64,000 nt of DNA from Kribbella antiqua (GTDB lineage: Bacteria; Actinomycetota; Actinomycetes; Propionibacteriales; Kribbellaceae). The DNA is taken from the NCBI RefSeq assembly GCF_004345665.1, contig NZ_SLWR01000001.1, forward strand, positions 558,001 to 622,000, read 5' to 3'. This document shows positions 17,158 through 25,629 of this stretch, one piece after another. Position numbers and translations under genes: made by a program. The notes under the pieces are model-generated. The model was not told the origin of the DNA. It did no database searches and was given only the letters and a program-made list of their open reading frames with translations. The first letter of the stretch is position 1; each line of letters starts with the position of its first letter.

Positions 17158-17291
17158 GTTGCTCCCCGTGTTCGTCACGCCGGCCTGGACGACCGGCAGA
17201 CCGCAGCAGCCTACGCGACAATTTGAGTAGACGTACTCACGCGGGCACCCGTTCCGGCTCGGGATAGTTGATTCGAACCCGAGGAGGAGCG

Positions 17292-19388
17292 ATGCCCACC
17301 GCCACCGTGACCTGCCCAACGTGCAACACCACGCTGCAACTCACCGTGGAAGCAATGCCTCCGGTCTACCCGGCGCCTCCACCTCGCGGTTTCCCAACAC
17401 CCCCGGTCTACCAGCCACCGCCGCCGCCCCCGATCTATCAGCCGCCGGTGCCCCAGCCTGTCGCAGCCCGCGCCACTCCCCCACGTACGCCGGTGTTCTC
17501 CGCCCAGCGCCCGCTGCCGCCACCACCGCAACCGGTCAAGCAGGTCAAACAAACGACCCACCACCGTCGCCTGAGCCCGCAGGCCACTCTGCTGAGCCTC
17601 GGCGTACTGCTTCTTCTCGCCGCCGGCGTCACCTTCCTCGCCGTGACCTGGGACAGCCTCCCTGTCCCCGTCCAGGCAGGCATCATCGGCACCCTCGCCG
17701 CGCTCGCCTTCGCCGGCTCGATCCCCGCGTCCCGCGGCAAGCTCGCCGGCACCGCCGAAGCCCTTGCCATCCTGGGTTGCGGTCTCCTCACAGTTGACCT
17801 GTACGGCGCCCGCGCCCTCGGCCTCGTCGATCCGAACGCAATCGACGGCCTCACCTACAGCGCGATCGTCTTCGGATCCGTTGCCTTGGTCAACCTCCTG
17901 ATGACCCGCCTGGCCCCGAAGGTCGTCACGTACGGCGTCACCACGGTCATCGCCGGTCAGTTGCCGCTGCCGCTCGTCCTGATCGACCGGACCAGCGTGC
18001 CGGTCCTGCTGCTCGCCCTGCTGGCGCAGGTCGTCGCCACTGTCTTCCTGTCTTCCAAGGGCACCGCGATCGTACGGCGTACCGGCATCATCACCTCGAC
18101 GGTCGTGTTCTGCGGCATCCTCGTCGCAGGTGTGGCGCGCGTGTTCGCCGGTCTGCTGACGAAGTACTCCTTCGACTACCGCGACCTCACCGGCGACGTG
18201 TTCACTGACGCGGTACTCAGGTCAGTCGTCTTCACCGCAGCAGTCGTTTGCTTCGCTGCCCTGGTCGGCATCGTGCTGCTGCGGAAGGTGTCCGTCTCCC
18301 GCGGCGTCGGCGAGGCGGTCTGCGCGATCGCGGCTGGCCTCGCGGTCGCGACCTGCCTCCCGCAACTCCCCGGCCCCGGCCGCTGGCTGACCACGGGCGT
18401 CGCCACGGCCCTCGCGATCACCGAGATCCTGCTGCGCTTCCGCCGTACGGCGGCGATCCTGCATGCCGCCGCCATCACTGTTGCCTCGGTCAACCTTTTG
18501 GTCTGCGTGGCGCTGGAGGATGCCCGGCAACTCGGCTTCATGGCCGCGATCCTCGCCGTCCTCGCGATCTTCGCCGCGCTCCGCAAGGCCGTCCACGAGG
18601 TCCCGGCCGCCGCGGTCGCCGGCATGAGCGCACAGGTCGCCATCGTCGTCTTCACCCTGGACGACTTCATCAGCCTCTGGGCCGGCGCCATCAGCATCGC
18701 CCTCGTCGGCGCCTGCTGCATCGGGCTGGCGTGCCGGTACGTCGGTGCGCCGCTCGAGCGCATCCTGATCGGGTCGGCGGCGAGCGCCGTACTGCTGGCC
18801 GAGATCGTCGCCCTGATGGTGTCCGCGGACACCGGCACCGGGGTCGTCCTCACCATCGCTGCCGCACCACTGGTTGCCTACGGCATGATGCCTGACCGCC
18901 GGCCCGCGCTGCTGCTGGCCGGGTTGTTCCTGATCATCGCGAACACCGCCTTCGTGCTGGCGGCCGGCGGTACGGCGATCGAGTGGTACACGGTGCCGCC
19001 CGCGGTCGTGATGATCGCCATCGGCGTGCTGGCCTGGCGAGACCAATCGAGCTGGGTCTTCCTCGGGCCCGGTCTGCTGATCGGCCTGGTGCCGTCCACG
19101 TTGATTGCCGATGGCAACGACAGCTGGATCCGGGTGACCTTCGTGGTGGCCGCGGCCTTGGCGGTCGTCGTACTCGGCGCTCAGCTCGGGCTGCAGGCAC
19201 CGTTCGTGGTGGGCGCCGCCGTACTGGCCAAGGTCGGCATCTGGCAGTTCCTCGAGGTCGCCCCGCTGATCCCGCGCTGGATCACGCTGGGTGCTGCTGG
19301 CGCCGTCCTGCTGGCGGTCGGGGCGACGTACGAGCGGCGGCTCTCCCAGGCCAAACAAGCGGCGCGCTGGTTGTCGGCACTCCGGTGA
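17292..19388 (+). CDS. Large polytopic membrane protein with N-terminal Cys pair and Pro-rich linker
   Basis: A 698-residue protein. The N-terminus has CPTCN (half zinc ribbon, residues 7-11), then a very proline-rich cytoplasmic region (about 22-95). From about 100 to the end come some 18-20 hydrophobic segments separated by short loops. It resembles actinobacterial SCO7613-type membrane proteins, whose role is unknown. The ATG at 17292 is preceded by GAGGAGG at good spacing. It may act as a sensor or transporter, but nothing in the sequence decides this. The next gene starts 66 bases later. Confidence 0.7.
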   Translation: MPTATVTCPTCNTTLQLTVEAMPPVYPAPPPRGFPTPPVYQPPPPPPIYQPPVPQPVAARATPPRTPVFSAQRPLPPPPQPVKQVKQTTHHRRLSPQATLLSLGVLLLLAAGVTFLAVTWDSLPVPVQAGIIGTLAALAFAGSIPASRGKLAGTAEALAILGCGLLTVDLYGARALGLVDPNAIDGLTYSAIVFGSVALVNLLMTRLAPKVVTYGVTTVIAGQLPLPLVLIDRTSVPVLLLALLAQVVATVFLSSKGTAIVRRTGIITSTVVFCGILVAGVARVFAGLLTKYSFDYRDLTGDVFTDAVLRSVVFTAAVVCFAALVGIVLLRKVSVSRGVGEAVCAIAAGLAVATCLPQLPGPGRWLTTGVATALAITEILLRFRRTAAILHAAAITVASVNLLVCVALEDARQLGFMAAILAVLAIFAALRKAVHEVPAAAVAGMSAQVAIVVFTLDDFISLWAGAISIALVGACCIGLACRYVGAPLERILIGSAASAVLLAEIVALMVSADTGTGVVLTIAAAPLVAYGMMPDRRPALLLAGLFLIIANTAFVLAAGGTAIEWYTVPPAVVMIAIGVLAWRDQSSWVFLGPGLLIGLVPSTLIADGNDSWIRVTFVVAAALAVVVLGAQLGLQAPFVVGAAVLAKVGIWQFLEVAPLIPRWITLGAAGAVLLAVGATYERRLSQAKQAARWLSALR

Positions 19389-19454
19389 AGTTTCCCCGGT
19401 GGCCCGCTGGTCCGCATACTTGGTTCGAGGAGTACGACGCGACTCGGGGGCCGG

Positions 19455-21011
19455 ATGACCAACCGCAGCGACAGGCAGACAGCCGACGTGCTGGTGCTTG
19501 CCAATATGCTCGAGAAGCTGCGCACGCATGAAGGTCTCACCGTCGCCCGTCTGCACGCCGGCCGGTCCGGGATCGCGGAGCCGCTGATGGAGCTCGCCGC
19601 GACCCGCCGGTTCGCGAGCGTGCACGAGCTCGACGTCGCCACCGCGGCCTTCGACCTGGTCGTGAACTGCGTCCGCGACGACCTGCACGGCACCCAGCAG
19701 ATCGTCGCCGACGCGATCCTCGCCCTCGGCCTGCACGCCGATACGCACGCCCGCTTCGGCGTCGACGACCGGGTCATCCGCTCCCTCTACAGCACCTCCC
19801 TCGGCCGCCGACGGGAAGCGCTGCTCAACCACTGGCACCGGTTGCACGAGGCCGTCGGTCACCAGCCGACCGAGGCCCCGAGCGACCGGGCCCTCCGCGG
19901 TACGACGGAACCCGCCGTACTGCGGGAGCTCGCCAACCAGCTCGTCCGCCGCGAGATCTACTCGGTCGGCTCGAAGACCGTCGTGATGCTCGACGCGGCG
20001 CCCGCAGCCGCCACCCAGCCCGCCGCGCCGCCGGCCGGCCGGGTCGTGGTGGTCGGCGGTGCGGTGATGGACGCGACGTGGCGGATCAAGAACCTGCCGG
20101 CGCCGGAGACGTCGAGTGAGGCCTACGGCTTCGACCTGTCACCCGGCGGCAAGGCGCTGACGCAGGCGGTCGCGACCGCGCGGCTCGGGCTGCAGACGTC
20201 ACTGATCGCCGCGGTCACCGACGACCGGTTCGGCGAGGAGATCATGCAGTACCTCGAGGACGAGGGCGTGGACACGTCCCTGGTCAAGCGGGTGCGCGGC
20301 CGCCGTACGCCGTTCACGGGAGTCTTCGAGAAGGAGCTGGGCGACAGCATCGCGGTCAACTGGCGGAACCAGAGCGACGTACATCTGGCGCCGGAGGACA
20401 TGGACGAGCGGCGCGATCAGCTGGTCGACTGCGACGCGTTGCTGGTGACCTTCGAGGTGCCGCGGGAGACGATGCAGCGCACGCTCGCACTCGCGCCCCG
20501 CGGTGTGGACAACCGGCCGATCGTGGTCGTCACACCAGGTCAGCCGTACGTCGACGAGCGCATCTCGCGGGACGCCTTCCCCCGGATCGACTACCTGGTG
20601 GCGCACCCGTGGGAGCTGAGGAATTTCACGTCCCAGGGCCAGATGCCGTTCGATCCCGACCCGGTCGCGCGGAACCTGCTCGCGTTCGGGGTGGAGTCGC
20701 TCTGCATGCTGGTCAACGGCGGCTGCACGGTCTATTCAGGCCCCGCCCACGAGGTCATCAGCGTTCCGACCATCCCCTCGATCTACAAGGAGTCGGCGAC
20801 CTCCCGCGACGCCTTCTGCGCGGCGCTGGCGGCCAAGCTGATCGACAACGGCGGGAAGTTCTCCGGTCAGGTCGCGCTGTGGGCGGCGGCCGCCATGTCC
20901 TGCGCGACCGCCGACTTCCCACTCACCAACTCGATGCCGGACCGCAAGCGCATCGACGCATTGCTGGCCCGCTCGCCGTTCACCGTCAACGGCGGAGGCG
21001 GCGTCGGCTAG
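19455..21011 (+). CDS. PfkB/ribokinase-like protein with extra N-terminal domain
   Basis: A 518-residue protein. Residues 1-190 form an unrecognised helical N-terminal domain (a PfkB fusion). From about 200 the ribokinase fold begins: VVVVGGAVMDATWRIKNLP, GGKALTQAVATARLG (normally GGKGANQA) and ITPG-like VVVTPGQPYVD. The signature DTxGAGD is replaced by ESATSRD: the catalytic-base Asp is kept but the Gly-rich anion hole is lost. Kinase activity is therefore doubtful, and a sugar-sensing regulatory role is possible. Its 3' end overlaps the converging Mom-like gene by 26 bases. Confidence 0.75.
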   Translation: MTNRSDRQTADVLVLANMLEKLRTHEGLTVARLHAGRSGIAEPLMELAATRRFASVHELDVATAAFDLVVNCVRDDLHGTQQIVADAILALGLHADTHARFGVDDRVIRSLYSTSLGRRREALLNHWHRLHEAVGHQPTEAPSDRALRGTTEPAVLRELANQLVRREIYSVGSKTVVMLDAAPAAATQPAAPPAGRVVVVGGAVMDATWRIKNLPAPETSSEAYGFDLSPGGKALTQAVATARLGLQTSLIAAVTDDRFGEEIMQYLEDEGVDTSLVKRVRGRRTPFTGVFEKELGDSIAVNWRNQSDVHLAPEDMDERRDQLVDCDALLVTFEVPRETMQRTLALAPRGVDNRPIVVVTPGQPYVDERISRDAFPRIDYLVAHPWELRNFTSQGQMPFDPDPVARNLLAFGVESLCMLVNGGCTVYSGPAHEVISVPTIPSIYKESATSRDAFCAALAAKLIDNGGKFSGQVALWAAAAMSCATADFPLTNSMPDRKRIDALLARSPFTVNGGGGVG

Positions 21012-21963
21012 CCGCCGGCACCGGCTCTGTTTCACCCTTGACACGGCAGCAGAAGATCAGCGAGTCCAGCAACTTGGCTCGGCTCTGCTCGAAGCGGCCG
21101 CCGGGATTGGCCTTGCGGAGCTCACTCAGATTCGCGCCGCCGAAGCGGGTGCGCAGTTGGCGCGGGCTGGCGTAGACGCTGTCGACGTACAGGTAGGGAC
21201 GCGCCTCGATCGACATCCATTCCTGCCAGTTGGCAGCCCGGTAGCTGGATCCGGTGAAGCCGAGATTCGGATCGACGGCGGTGGTGAGCAGTTGCACGCC
21301 CGGGACCTCGCGCCGGACCACCTGCCGGACTTTCGCCAGGAGATAGGAGATCGCATTCACGGGGGCGACGTCGAAGGAATACACCCGGGACACGTCCCAG
21401 ACCGCCTGCATCGGTACGTCGAACTGGGTCTGCAGTTGCCGTCCGACCTTCATCCATTCCAGCGGCGAAACGCTGCACAACGTCACCGGCAGCAGGTTCA
21501 CCGGGTCCACCAGGGCGAAGTTCAGCGAGCCGGCCCGGGCGCTGCGCAGGTAATGCAGATTGCTGAAGATCTGGTCCGCGTCACTGCTCGGAACCCGCAC
21601 GAAACGCAGGTCGGTGAGATCGAATTTGTCTTTCGGAATGAGACTTTCGATATCGCGTTGATCGCGCCGTAACCGGGCCGCGTTGCGATTCAGTTCGGCG
21701 ATCACCTGAGTCCGGCTTACTGTTCCGTTGGGCCGCGCCAGCCGGGGTAAGTGAAGCAAGGTCCGGACGCTCAGCGCGCGACTCGGAACGCCGTGCCTGC
21801 GCACGGCGTCGGTCAGCAGGTCGGCGAAGCCCGGTGCATGCATTCGGCAATCATCGAGCGAAAGCCGAGGCGCTTGAGGTGGCACTGGGGACCTCGGAGC
21901 TACTGGGACTGGAGGCGGTGGGACGACCGCGGAAGCCACCGGACCGGTGGGCGTGATTACCAC
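20986..21963 (-). CDS. Mom-like GNAT-fold protein
   Basis: A 325-residue protein with a Pro-rich N-terminus and a central region that looks like phage Mu Mom/DUF4338-type GNAT-fold proteins: NFALVD, VYSFDVAPVNAISYLL, then VDPNLGFTGSSYRAANWQEW, a motif close to the G-x-x-Y-x-A-x-x-W of Mom relatives. Mom itself modifies adenine in phage DNA. No phage genes, methylase or partner are adjacent here, so DNA modification is only a hypothesis. The GTG at 21963 is the first start. The 365-base upstream region carries a striking array of GCCA motifs, and one 16-base element of it is repeated inside this gene. Confidence 0.5.
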   Translation of the reverse strand: MVITPTGPVASAVVPPPPVPVAPRSPVPPQAPRLSLDDCRMHAPGFADLLTDAVRRHGVPSRALSVRTLLHLPRLARPNGTVSRTQVIAELNRNAARLRRDQRDIESLIPKDKFDLTDLRFVRVPSSDADQIFSNLHYLRSARAGSLNFALVDPVNLLPVTLCSVSPLEWMKVGRQLQTQFDVPMQAVWDVSRVYSFDVAPVNAISYLLAKVRQVVRREVPGVQLLTTAVDPNLGFTGSSYRAANWQEWMSIEARPYLYVDSVYASPRQLRTRFGGANLSELRKANPGGRFEQSRAKLLDSLIFCCRVKGETEPVPAASRRRLRR

Positions 21964-22017
21964 CCGAGAATGCTAGCGGACAGTTGCCGCGACCTCGCAA
22001 CTTCCCAAGCAGACGAG

Positions 22018-22192
22018 TTTTGGCGGCGTGTTGCCACCCTTCCTGCCAGTTGGCAAGCGCAGGTTTGCCAACTGGCGGCGAACGGTACGCCAAAAGCTAC
22101 CGGCGTATCGCCGGCCGTTGCCAAATCCTCACCTCCCGGTCGGGGCAATGCGCCAAAATCATGTCCGGACAAAGAAGACAGTGCCAAATTTT
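22018..22192. promoter_or_regulatory. Helically phased GCCA(A/N) motif array
   Basis: Seven same-strand GCCA motifs start at 22033, 22045, 22067, 22089, 22120, 22152 and 22183, with spacings 12, 22, 22, 31, 32 and 31 bases, close to 1, 2, 2, 3, 3 and 3 helical turns. The last four share GCCAAA. A reverse-oriented TTTTGGC lies at 22018-22024. The array fills the divergent gap between the Mom-like gene (minus) and the small membrane protein gene (plus), so it is a candidate multi-site operator. A further dyad GACAACCGATTGTC (22200-22213) overlaps a TTGACA -35-like element. Confidence 0.55.
22045..22076. repeat. Perfect 12-base inverted repeat inside the array
   Basis: GCCAGTTGGCAA (22045-22056) is repeated as its exact reverse complement TTGCCAACTGGC (22065-22076) with an 8-base spacer. 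Each arm is itself a GCCA-N2-TGGC dyad, so it could bind two dimers. The 16-mer TTCCTGCCAGTTGGCA (22040-22055) also occurs at 21220-21235 inside the Mom-like gene. Confidence 0.75.
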
Positions 22193-22328
22193 CTGGATTG
22201 ACAACCGATTGTCGCGGCGTTCACTGAAAGCGTAACCACCACCGCCGATCAGCCGCCTCACTCTAACCCAGCAGCGGCAAAAGACAAGTAGCCCAAGGGA
22301 AGTGAACCGAAGGAAAAGAGGACACGCC

Positions 22329-22484
22329 ATGCCTCCCAACGAATTCGTCGCGACAATCGTCGTCCTGGCCAGCGCGATACTCCTGATCTCCTTCTGGAAA
22401 CAGATTCTGTTCATTCTGCTCTTCGGAGTGGTCATGGTCTTCTGCTTCGGCCTCTACAACGTCGCAACCGCCATGGGCCGCTGA
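22329..22484 (+). CDS. Small single-pass membrane protein
   Basis: A 51-residue protein. A short polar start (PPNEFVAT) is followed by one long or two closely packed hydrophobic segments (IVVLASAILLISFWK and ILFILLFGVVMVFCFGLY). The ATG at 22329 is chosen because AGAGGA lies 6 bases upstream; a GTG at 22302 would add nine basic residues. A strong intrinsic terminator follows 18 bases after the stop, so it is transcribed alone. The function is not known. Confidence 0.6.
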   Translation: MPPNEFVATIVVLASAILLISFWKQILFILLFGVVMVFCFGLYNVATAMGR

Positions 22485-22502
22485 CGTCCCATCGCACGAC
22501 GC

Positions 22503-22534
22503 CCCGCCCGGGACTGTCCCGGGCGGGTATTTTT
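22503..22534 (+). terminator. Intrinsic terminator
   Basis: CCCGCCCGGGAC (22503-22514) pairs with GTCCCGGGCGGG (22516-22527), in practice a 10-11 base stem with a small loop, followed by TATTTTT. It ends the small membrane protein transcript. The amidase start lies only 15 bases further on, so the amidase must have its own promoter overlapping this hairpin. Confidence 0.9.
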
Positions 22535-22549
22535 CGTAGGCTCGCAGAC

Positions 22550-23938
22550 GTGAGTGACTCCGCCGCGGATCTCAGCCTGACCGAGGTGCTCCCATTACTG
22601 GAGCAGCGCAAACTCTCCGCGCGCGAACTCGTCGAGGATTGCCTGCGCCGGATCGACCTCGCCGAGGCCGCGATTCGGGCCTTCGTCACCCGCACTCCCG
22701 GACTTGCACTCGCCGCCGCGCAGCGCGCCGACGAGGCCCGGGCGAAAGGTGAGCCGTGTGGACCACTGGCCGGCGTACCGGTCGCGGTCAAGGATCTCTT
22801 CCTCACCAAAGGAGTGCTCACCACCGCAGGAAGCCAGGTCCTCGCCACCTACGTCCCGGCCGAGGACGCCGCCGTCTGGGAGCGTCTCGCTGCCGCCGGA
22901 GCGGGCCTGCTCGGCAAGACCACCACGCACGAGTTCGCCTACGGTACGGCGTCCGCGCCGACAGCCAACCCTTGGGACGTACGCCGTACTCCCGGTGGAT
23001 CGTCGGGCGGATCCGCAGCCGCGCTGGCCGCACGCATGGCGCCGATCGCGACCGGGACCGACACCGGTGGTTCGCTGCGCATCCCGGCCGCGGCCTGCGG
23101 GGTAAGCACTCTTCGCAGCGCCCACGGCCGCATCTCCCGGTACGGCGTGATCCCGCTGAGCCCTTCGTTCGACGTCGCCGGGCCGATGGCACGCCGGATG
23201 CTCGACATCTCCATCCTGATGCGAGTGCTGGCCGGACGTGACCCCCGTGACCAGGCGACGCGTGACGAGCCATGTCCGTCGTACCCACTCGAACCGCCGC
23301 GCGATCTCGCCGGGGTCCGCATCGGCCTGCCGATCGATATGTCCTGGAAGCACGTGGACGAGCGAATCGCGGTCGTCTGCCGGGAGGCGCTCGGACTACT
23401 GGTCGCGCGGGGCGCGCAACTGGTCGAGATCGACACCCCGCCGAACGCGAAGGTGGTCCTGGAGAAGTCCACCGGCGTCTTCGACACCATCAACGAGACC
23501 GAGGCGCACCAGATCCACGACCCGCTGGTCCCGCACAGCCACCTCTACACGCCGCAGGTGCGCGAACGCGTCCGCAAAGGCGAACAAATCAGCAAGCAGC
23601 GGTACGACGAAGCCCTCCGCCTCCGGCAGCTCTGGACGCAGGACTGGCGCAGCATCCTCACCACGCACCGCCTGGACGCGATCGCCCACCCGACAATCGA
23701 TGCGGCCCCTCCGCTCATCGATCCCGCCGGACCGCCGAAAGGACCACGGATCCGGCTCTCGGTCCCCTGGTCGATCGCCGACTTCCCAGCGCTCAGTGTG
23801 CCCGCCGGGTTCGACGAGCGCGGCCTACCGGTGGGCCTGTCGCTGGCAGGACTCCCCGAACGCGAAGCGGAGCTCCTCGGCCTCGCCATCCTGATCGACG
23901 AGGAACTGCAACTCTGGCGACACGGCCCGCCTGTCTAA
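22550..23938 (+). CDS. Amidase signature-family enzyme
   Basis: A 462-residue amidase. The catalytic triad of the family is visible: Lys81 in VAVKDLF, cis-Ser151 in GGSSGGS and the nucleophile Ser175 in TDTGGSLRIPAA. Such enzymes hydrolyse carboxamides or, in GatA, transfer ammonia; no gatB/gatC genes are near, so a free-standing amidohydrolase is likely. The GTG start at 22550 follows a terminator T-run by 15 bases with no ribosome binding site, suggesting a leaderless mRNA. Its 3' end overlaps the converging siderophore gene by 4 bases. Confidence 0.88.
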   Translation: MSDSAADLSLTEVLPLLEQRKLSARELVEDCLRRIDLAEAAIRAFVTRTPGLALAAAQRADEARAKGEPCGPLAGVPVAVKDLFLTKGVLTTAGSQVLATYVPAEDAAVWERLAAAGAGLLGKTTTHEFAYGTASAPTANPWDVRRTPGGSSGGSAAALAARMAPIATGTDTGGSLRIPAAACGVSTLRSAHGRISRYGVIPLSPSFDVAGPMARRMLDISILMRVLAGRDPRDQATRDEPCPSYPLEPPRDLAGVRIGLPIDMSWKHVDERIAVVCREALGLLVARGAQLVEIDTPPNAKVVLEKSTGVFDTINETEAHQIHDPLVPHSHLYTPQVRERVRKGEQISKQRYDEALRLRQLWTQDWRSILTTHRLDAIAHPTIDAAPPLIDPAGPPKGPRIRLSVPWSIADFPALSVPAGFDERGLPVGLSLAGLPEREAELLGLAILIDEELQLWRHGPPV

Positions 23939-25629
23939 GGCCTGTGCAGTGGGTTCGGGATGCGGCCGGTGGCCGGAATCGGCGGGCGGGTGTCGAGGTC
24001 GGCGTACCCGAGCGTCAGGCGGTAGCCGTTGAGGGGGTAGCGGGCGAAGGTTTCGTCGAGGAGGCCGGTCGCGGCCAGGCGGTCGGCGTACTCGGGATGT
24101 TGGTCGGTATAGAGCACGACCTCGCCGCGGACCATGTCCCAGAACTCTTTTCCGGAGAGCAGACCGGCATCAGCCAGTAGATCGGACAGTGGGTTGAGGA
24201 CGCCGAGCAGCAGGGCGTCGACCAGGTACTGGCGGAGGATGTGCCAGGGCTTGCGGGGTAGCACGCGGTCGTGCGAGTCGGGTTCGATGCCGCGGGCAAC
24301 GACCGGATCGGTGGAGACGTTGATGTCGTCGACCAGGTCCTTGATCACGAGCCGCGCCGGCAGCCCTTCGGGTCCGCAAATCACCGCCAGGTTCTCGCCG
24401 TGCGGATTGACGGTGATGCCGTAGTGGTGCATCAGATGGAGCAGCGGCTTGAGCAGGACGGACAGCAGCTGCGCCACCCACGCCCGAGCGTCCGCACCGG
24501 ACTTCGCGATCAAGGCTTCGACGAGCGGTCCGCTCGGAGTGACATGCAGTACGGCGGCCAGCGGCCAAGCGGACTCGTTGGGCTGCAGCCGGGGGTCGAG
24601 CGGATCACGCCAGATGCAGCCGAGCGTCTCCGTCCACTGGTACGGGATGCCAGCTGCGGACAGTTGCGGGTGGCGGACAGTCACAGACGCGACCTCACCG
24701 AGCAGCTCGGTGCACCTGAGGACTTCGTCGCGTTGCCAGAGGCCACGCAACCACTGGGTGATCATCGGCGCCGCCAGCGTGCAGTGCGTCGGGATGCCGC
24801 GGTACACCGAGGTGTTGAGGATCTTCAGCGGCAGCTTCACCTGGTACCGCTGCGGCTGCGAGATGTTCACCATCGTCCGGATCGACTGCGTCGGCAGGTA
24901 CTCGTCCGGGCCCTCTCCGAGTACGACGATCTCGCCGCTAGCCAGCTCACGCGCCCACTGCGTCCGTACGACGTGGTCCAGCTGCCACGGGTGACATGGC
25001 AGCCACACGTAGTCGTCTAGTTCAGCCTTGAAGGCGTCATGCCCCAACTCACGTGCGACCACAGCATGCTCAGACAGGTCCGGCGTACCCCGGAACTCCG
25101 CCAGCCCACGTCGTACGGCGAGCCACACCAACCGCAACGGAGTACGAGCCTCTGGGGCATAGCGCGCACTGTCTTCCGCCGAGAAGCCCAGTCGCCCCTT
25201 GTTGGCCACCAGCAACGGATGGCCGGTCAGATGACCCTCCAACCGGCTGTGGTGCAGGTCCAACAGCTCGGACTGGTCAACAGCAGTAGTAGCCATCCGT
25301 ACGTCGGCAGCCAGCGTGCTGGAGAGTTCTGCGACGTACCCGGCCACCGTGGACCCGTCGATCCCCAGTACGACGGCCGCGTCGACGAGGAACTGCACTG
25401 GGTCGGTAGCGATCTCACTCTCGTCGTTGCCCAAGATGCCGGCGGTGGTACGACGTACTGAGTCAGGAGCGACCCGCCAGCTGCCGAACGCGCCGCGGGT
25501 GGCGGAGAAGGTGTACGAGACGTGGCCGAGGTCCAGGCGGTTGTCGACTGGCTGCAGCAGGTTCTCCGTGCAGAACTGGGAGATCAGCTTCGCCAGCAGC
25601 TCTGACGAACAGCGGGTCCAGACAGTCAT
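23935..25629 (-). CDS. NIS siderophore synthetase, IucC/RhbF-type (last step)
   Basis: A 564-residue IucA/IucC family enzyme, which forms an amide between a carboxylate and an amine with ATP via an adenylate. Visible motifs are GHPLLVANKGRLGF, LPCHPWQ, PTQSIRTM, KLPLKILNTSVYRGIP and the C-terminal HGENL with LVIKDLVDD. It is the last gene of the five-gene operon; its ATG overlaps the monooxygenase stop (ATGA). By position it equals rhbF in rhizobactin 1021 biosynthesis, which joins the second hydroxamate arm to citryl-hydroxamate. Product specificity is inferred. Confidence 0.88.
   Translation of the reverse strand: MTVWTRCSSELLAKLISQFCTENLLQPVDNRLDLGHVSYTFSATRGAFGSWRVAPDSVRRTTAGILGNDESEIATDPVQFLVDAAVVLGIDGSTVAGYVAELSSTLAADVRMATTAVDQSELLDLHHSRLEGHLTGHPLLVANKGRLGFSAEDSARYAPEARTPLRLVWLAVRRGLAEFRGTPDLSEHAVVARELGHDAFKAELDDYVWLPCHPWQLDHVVRTQWARELASGEIVVLGEGPDEYLPTQSIRTMVNISQPQRYQVKLPLKILNTSVYRGIPTHCTLAAPMITQWLRGLWQRDEVLRCTELLGEVASVTVRHPQLSAAGIPYQWTETLGCIWRDPLDPRLQPNESAWPLAAVLHVTPSGPLVEALIAKSGADARAWVAQLLSVLLKPLLHLMHHYGITVNPHGENLAVICGPEGLPARLVIKDLVDDINVSTDPVVARGIEPDSHDRVLPRKPWHILRQYLVDALLLGVLNPLSDLLADAGLLSGKEFWDMVRGEVVLYTDQHPEYADRLAATGLLDETFARYPLNGYRLTLGYADLDTRPPIPATGRIPNPLHRP

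Noticed and set aside
17225-17238. Dyad GAGTA-GACG-TACTC between the divergent methyltransferase and membrane protein genes
   Set aside because: Only 5-base arms; could be an operator but not distinguishable from chance.
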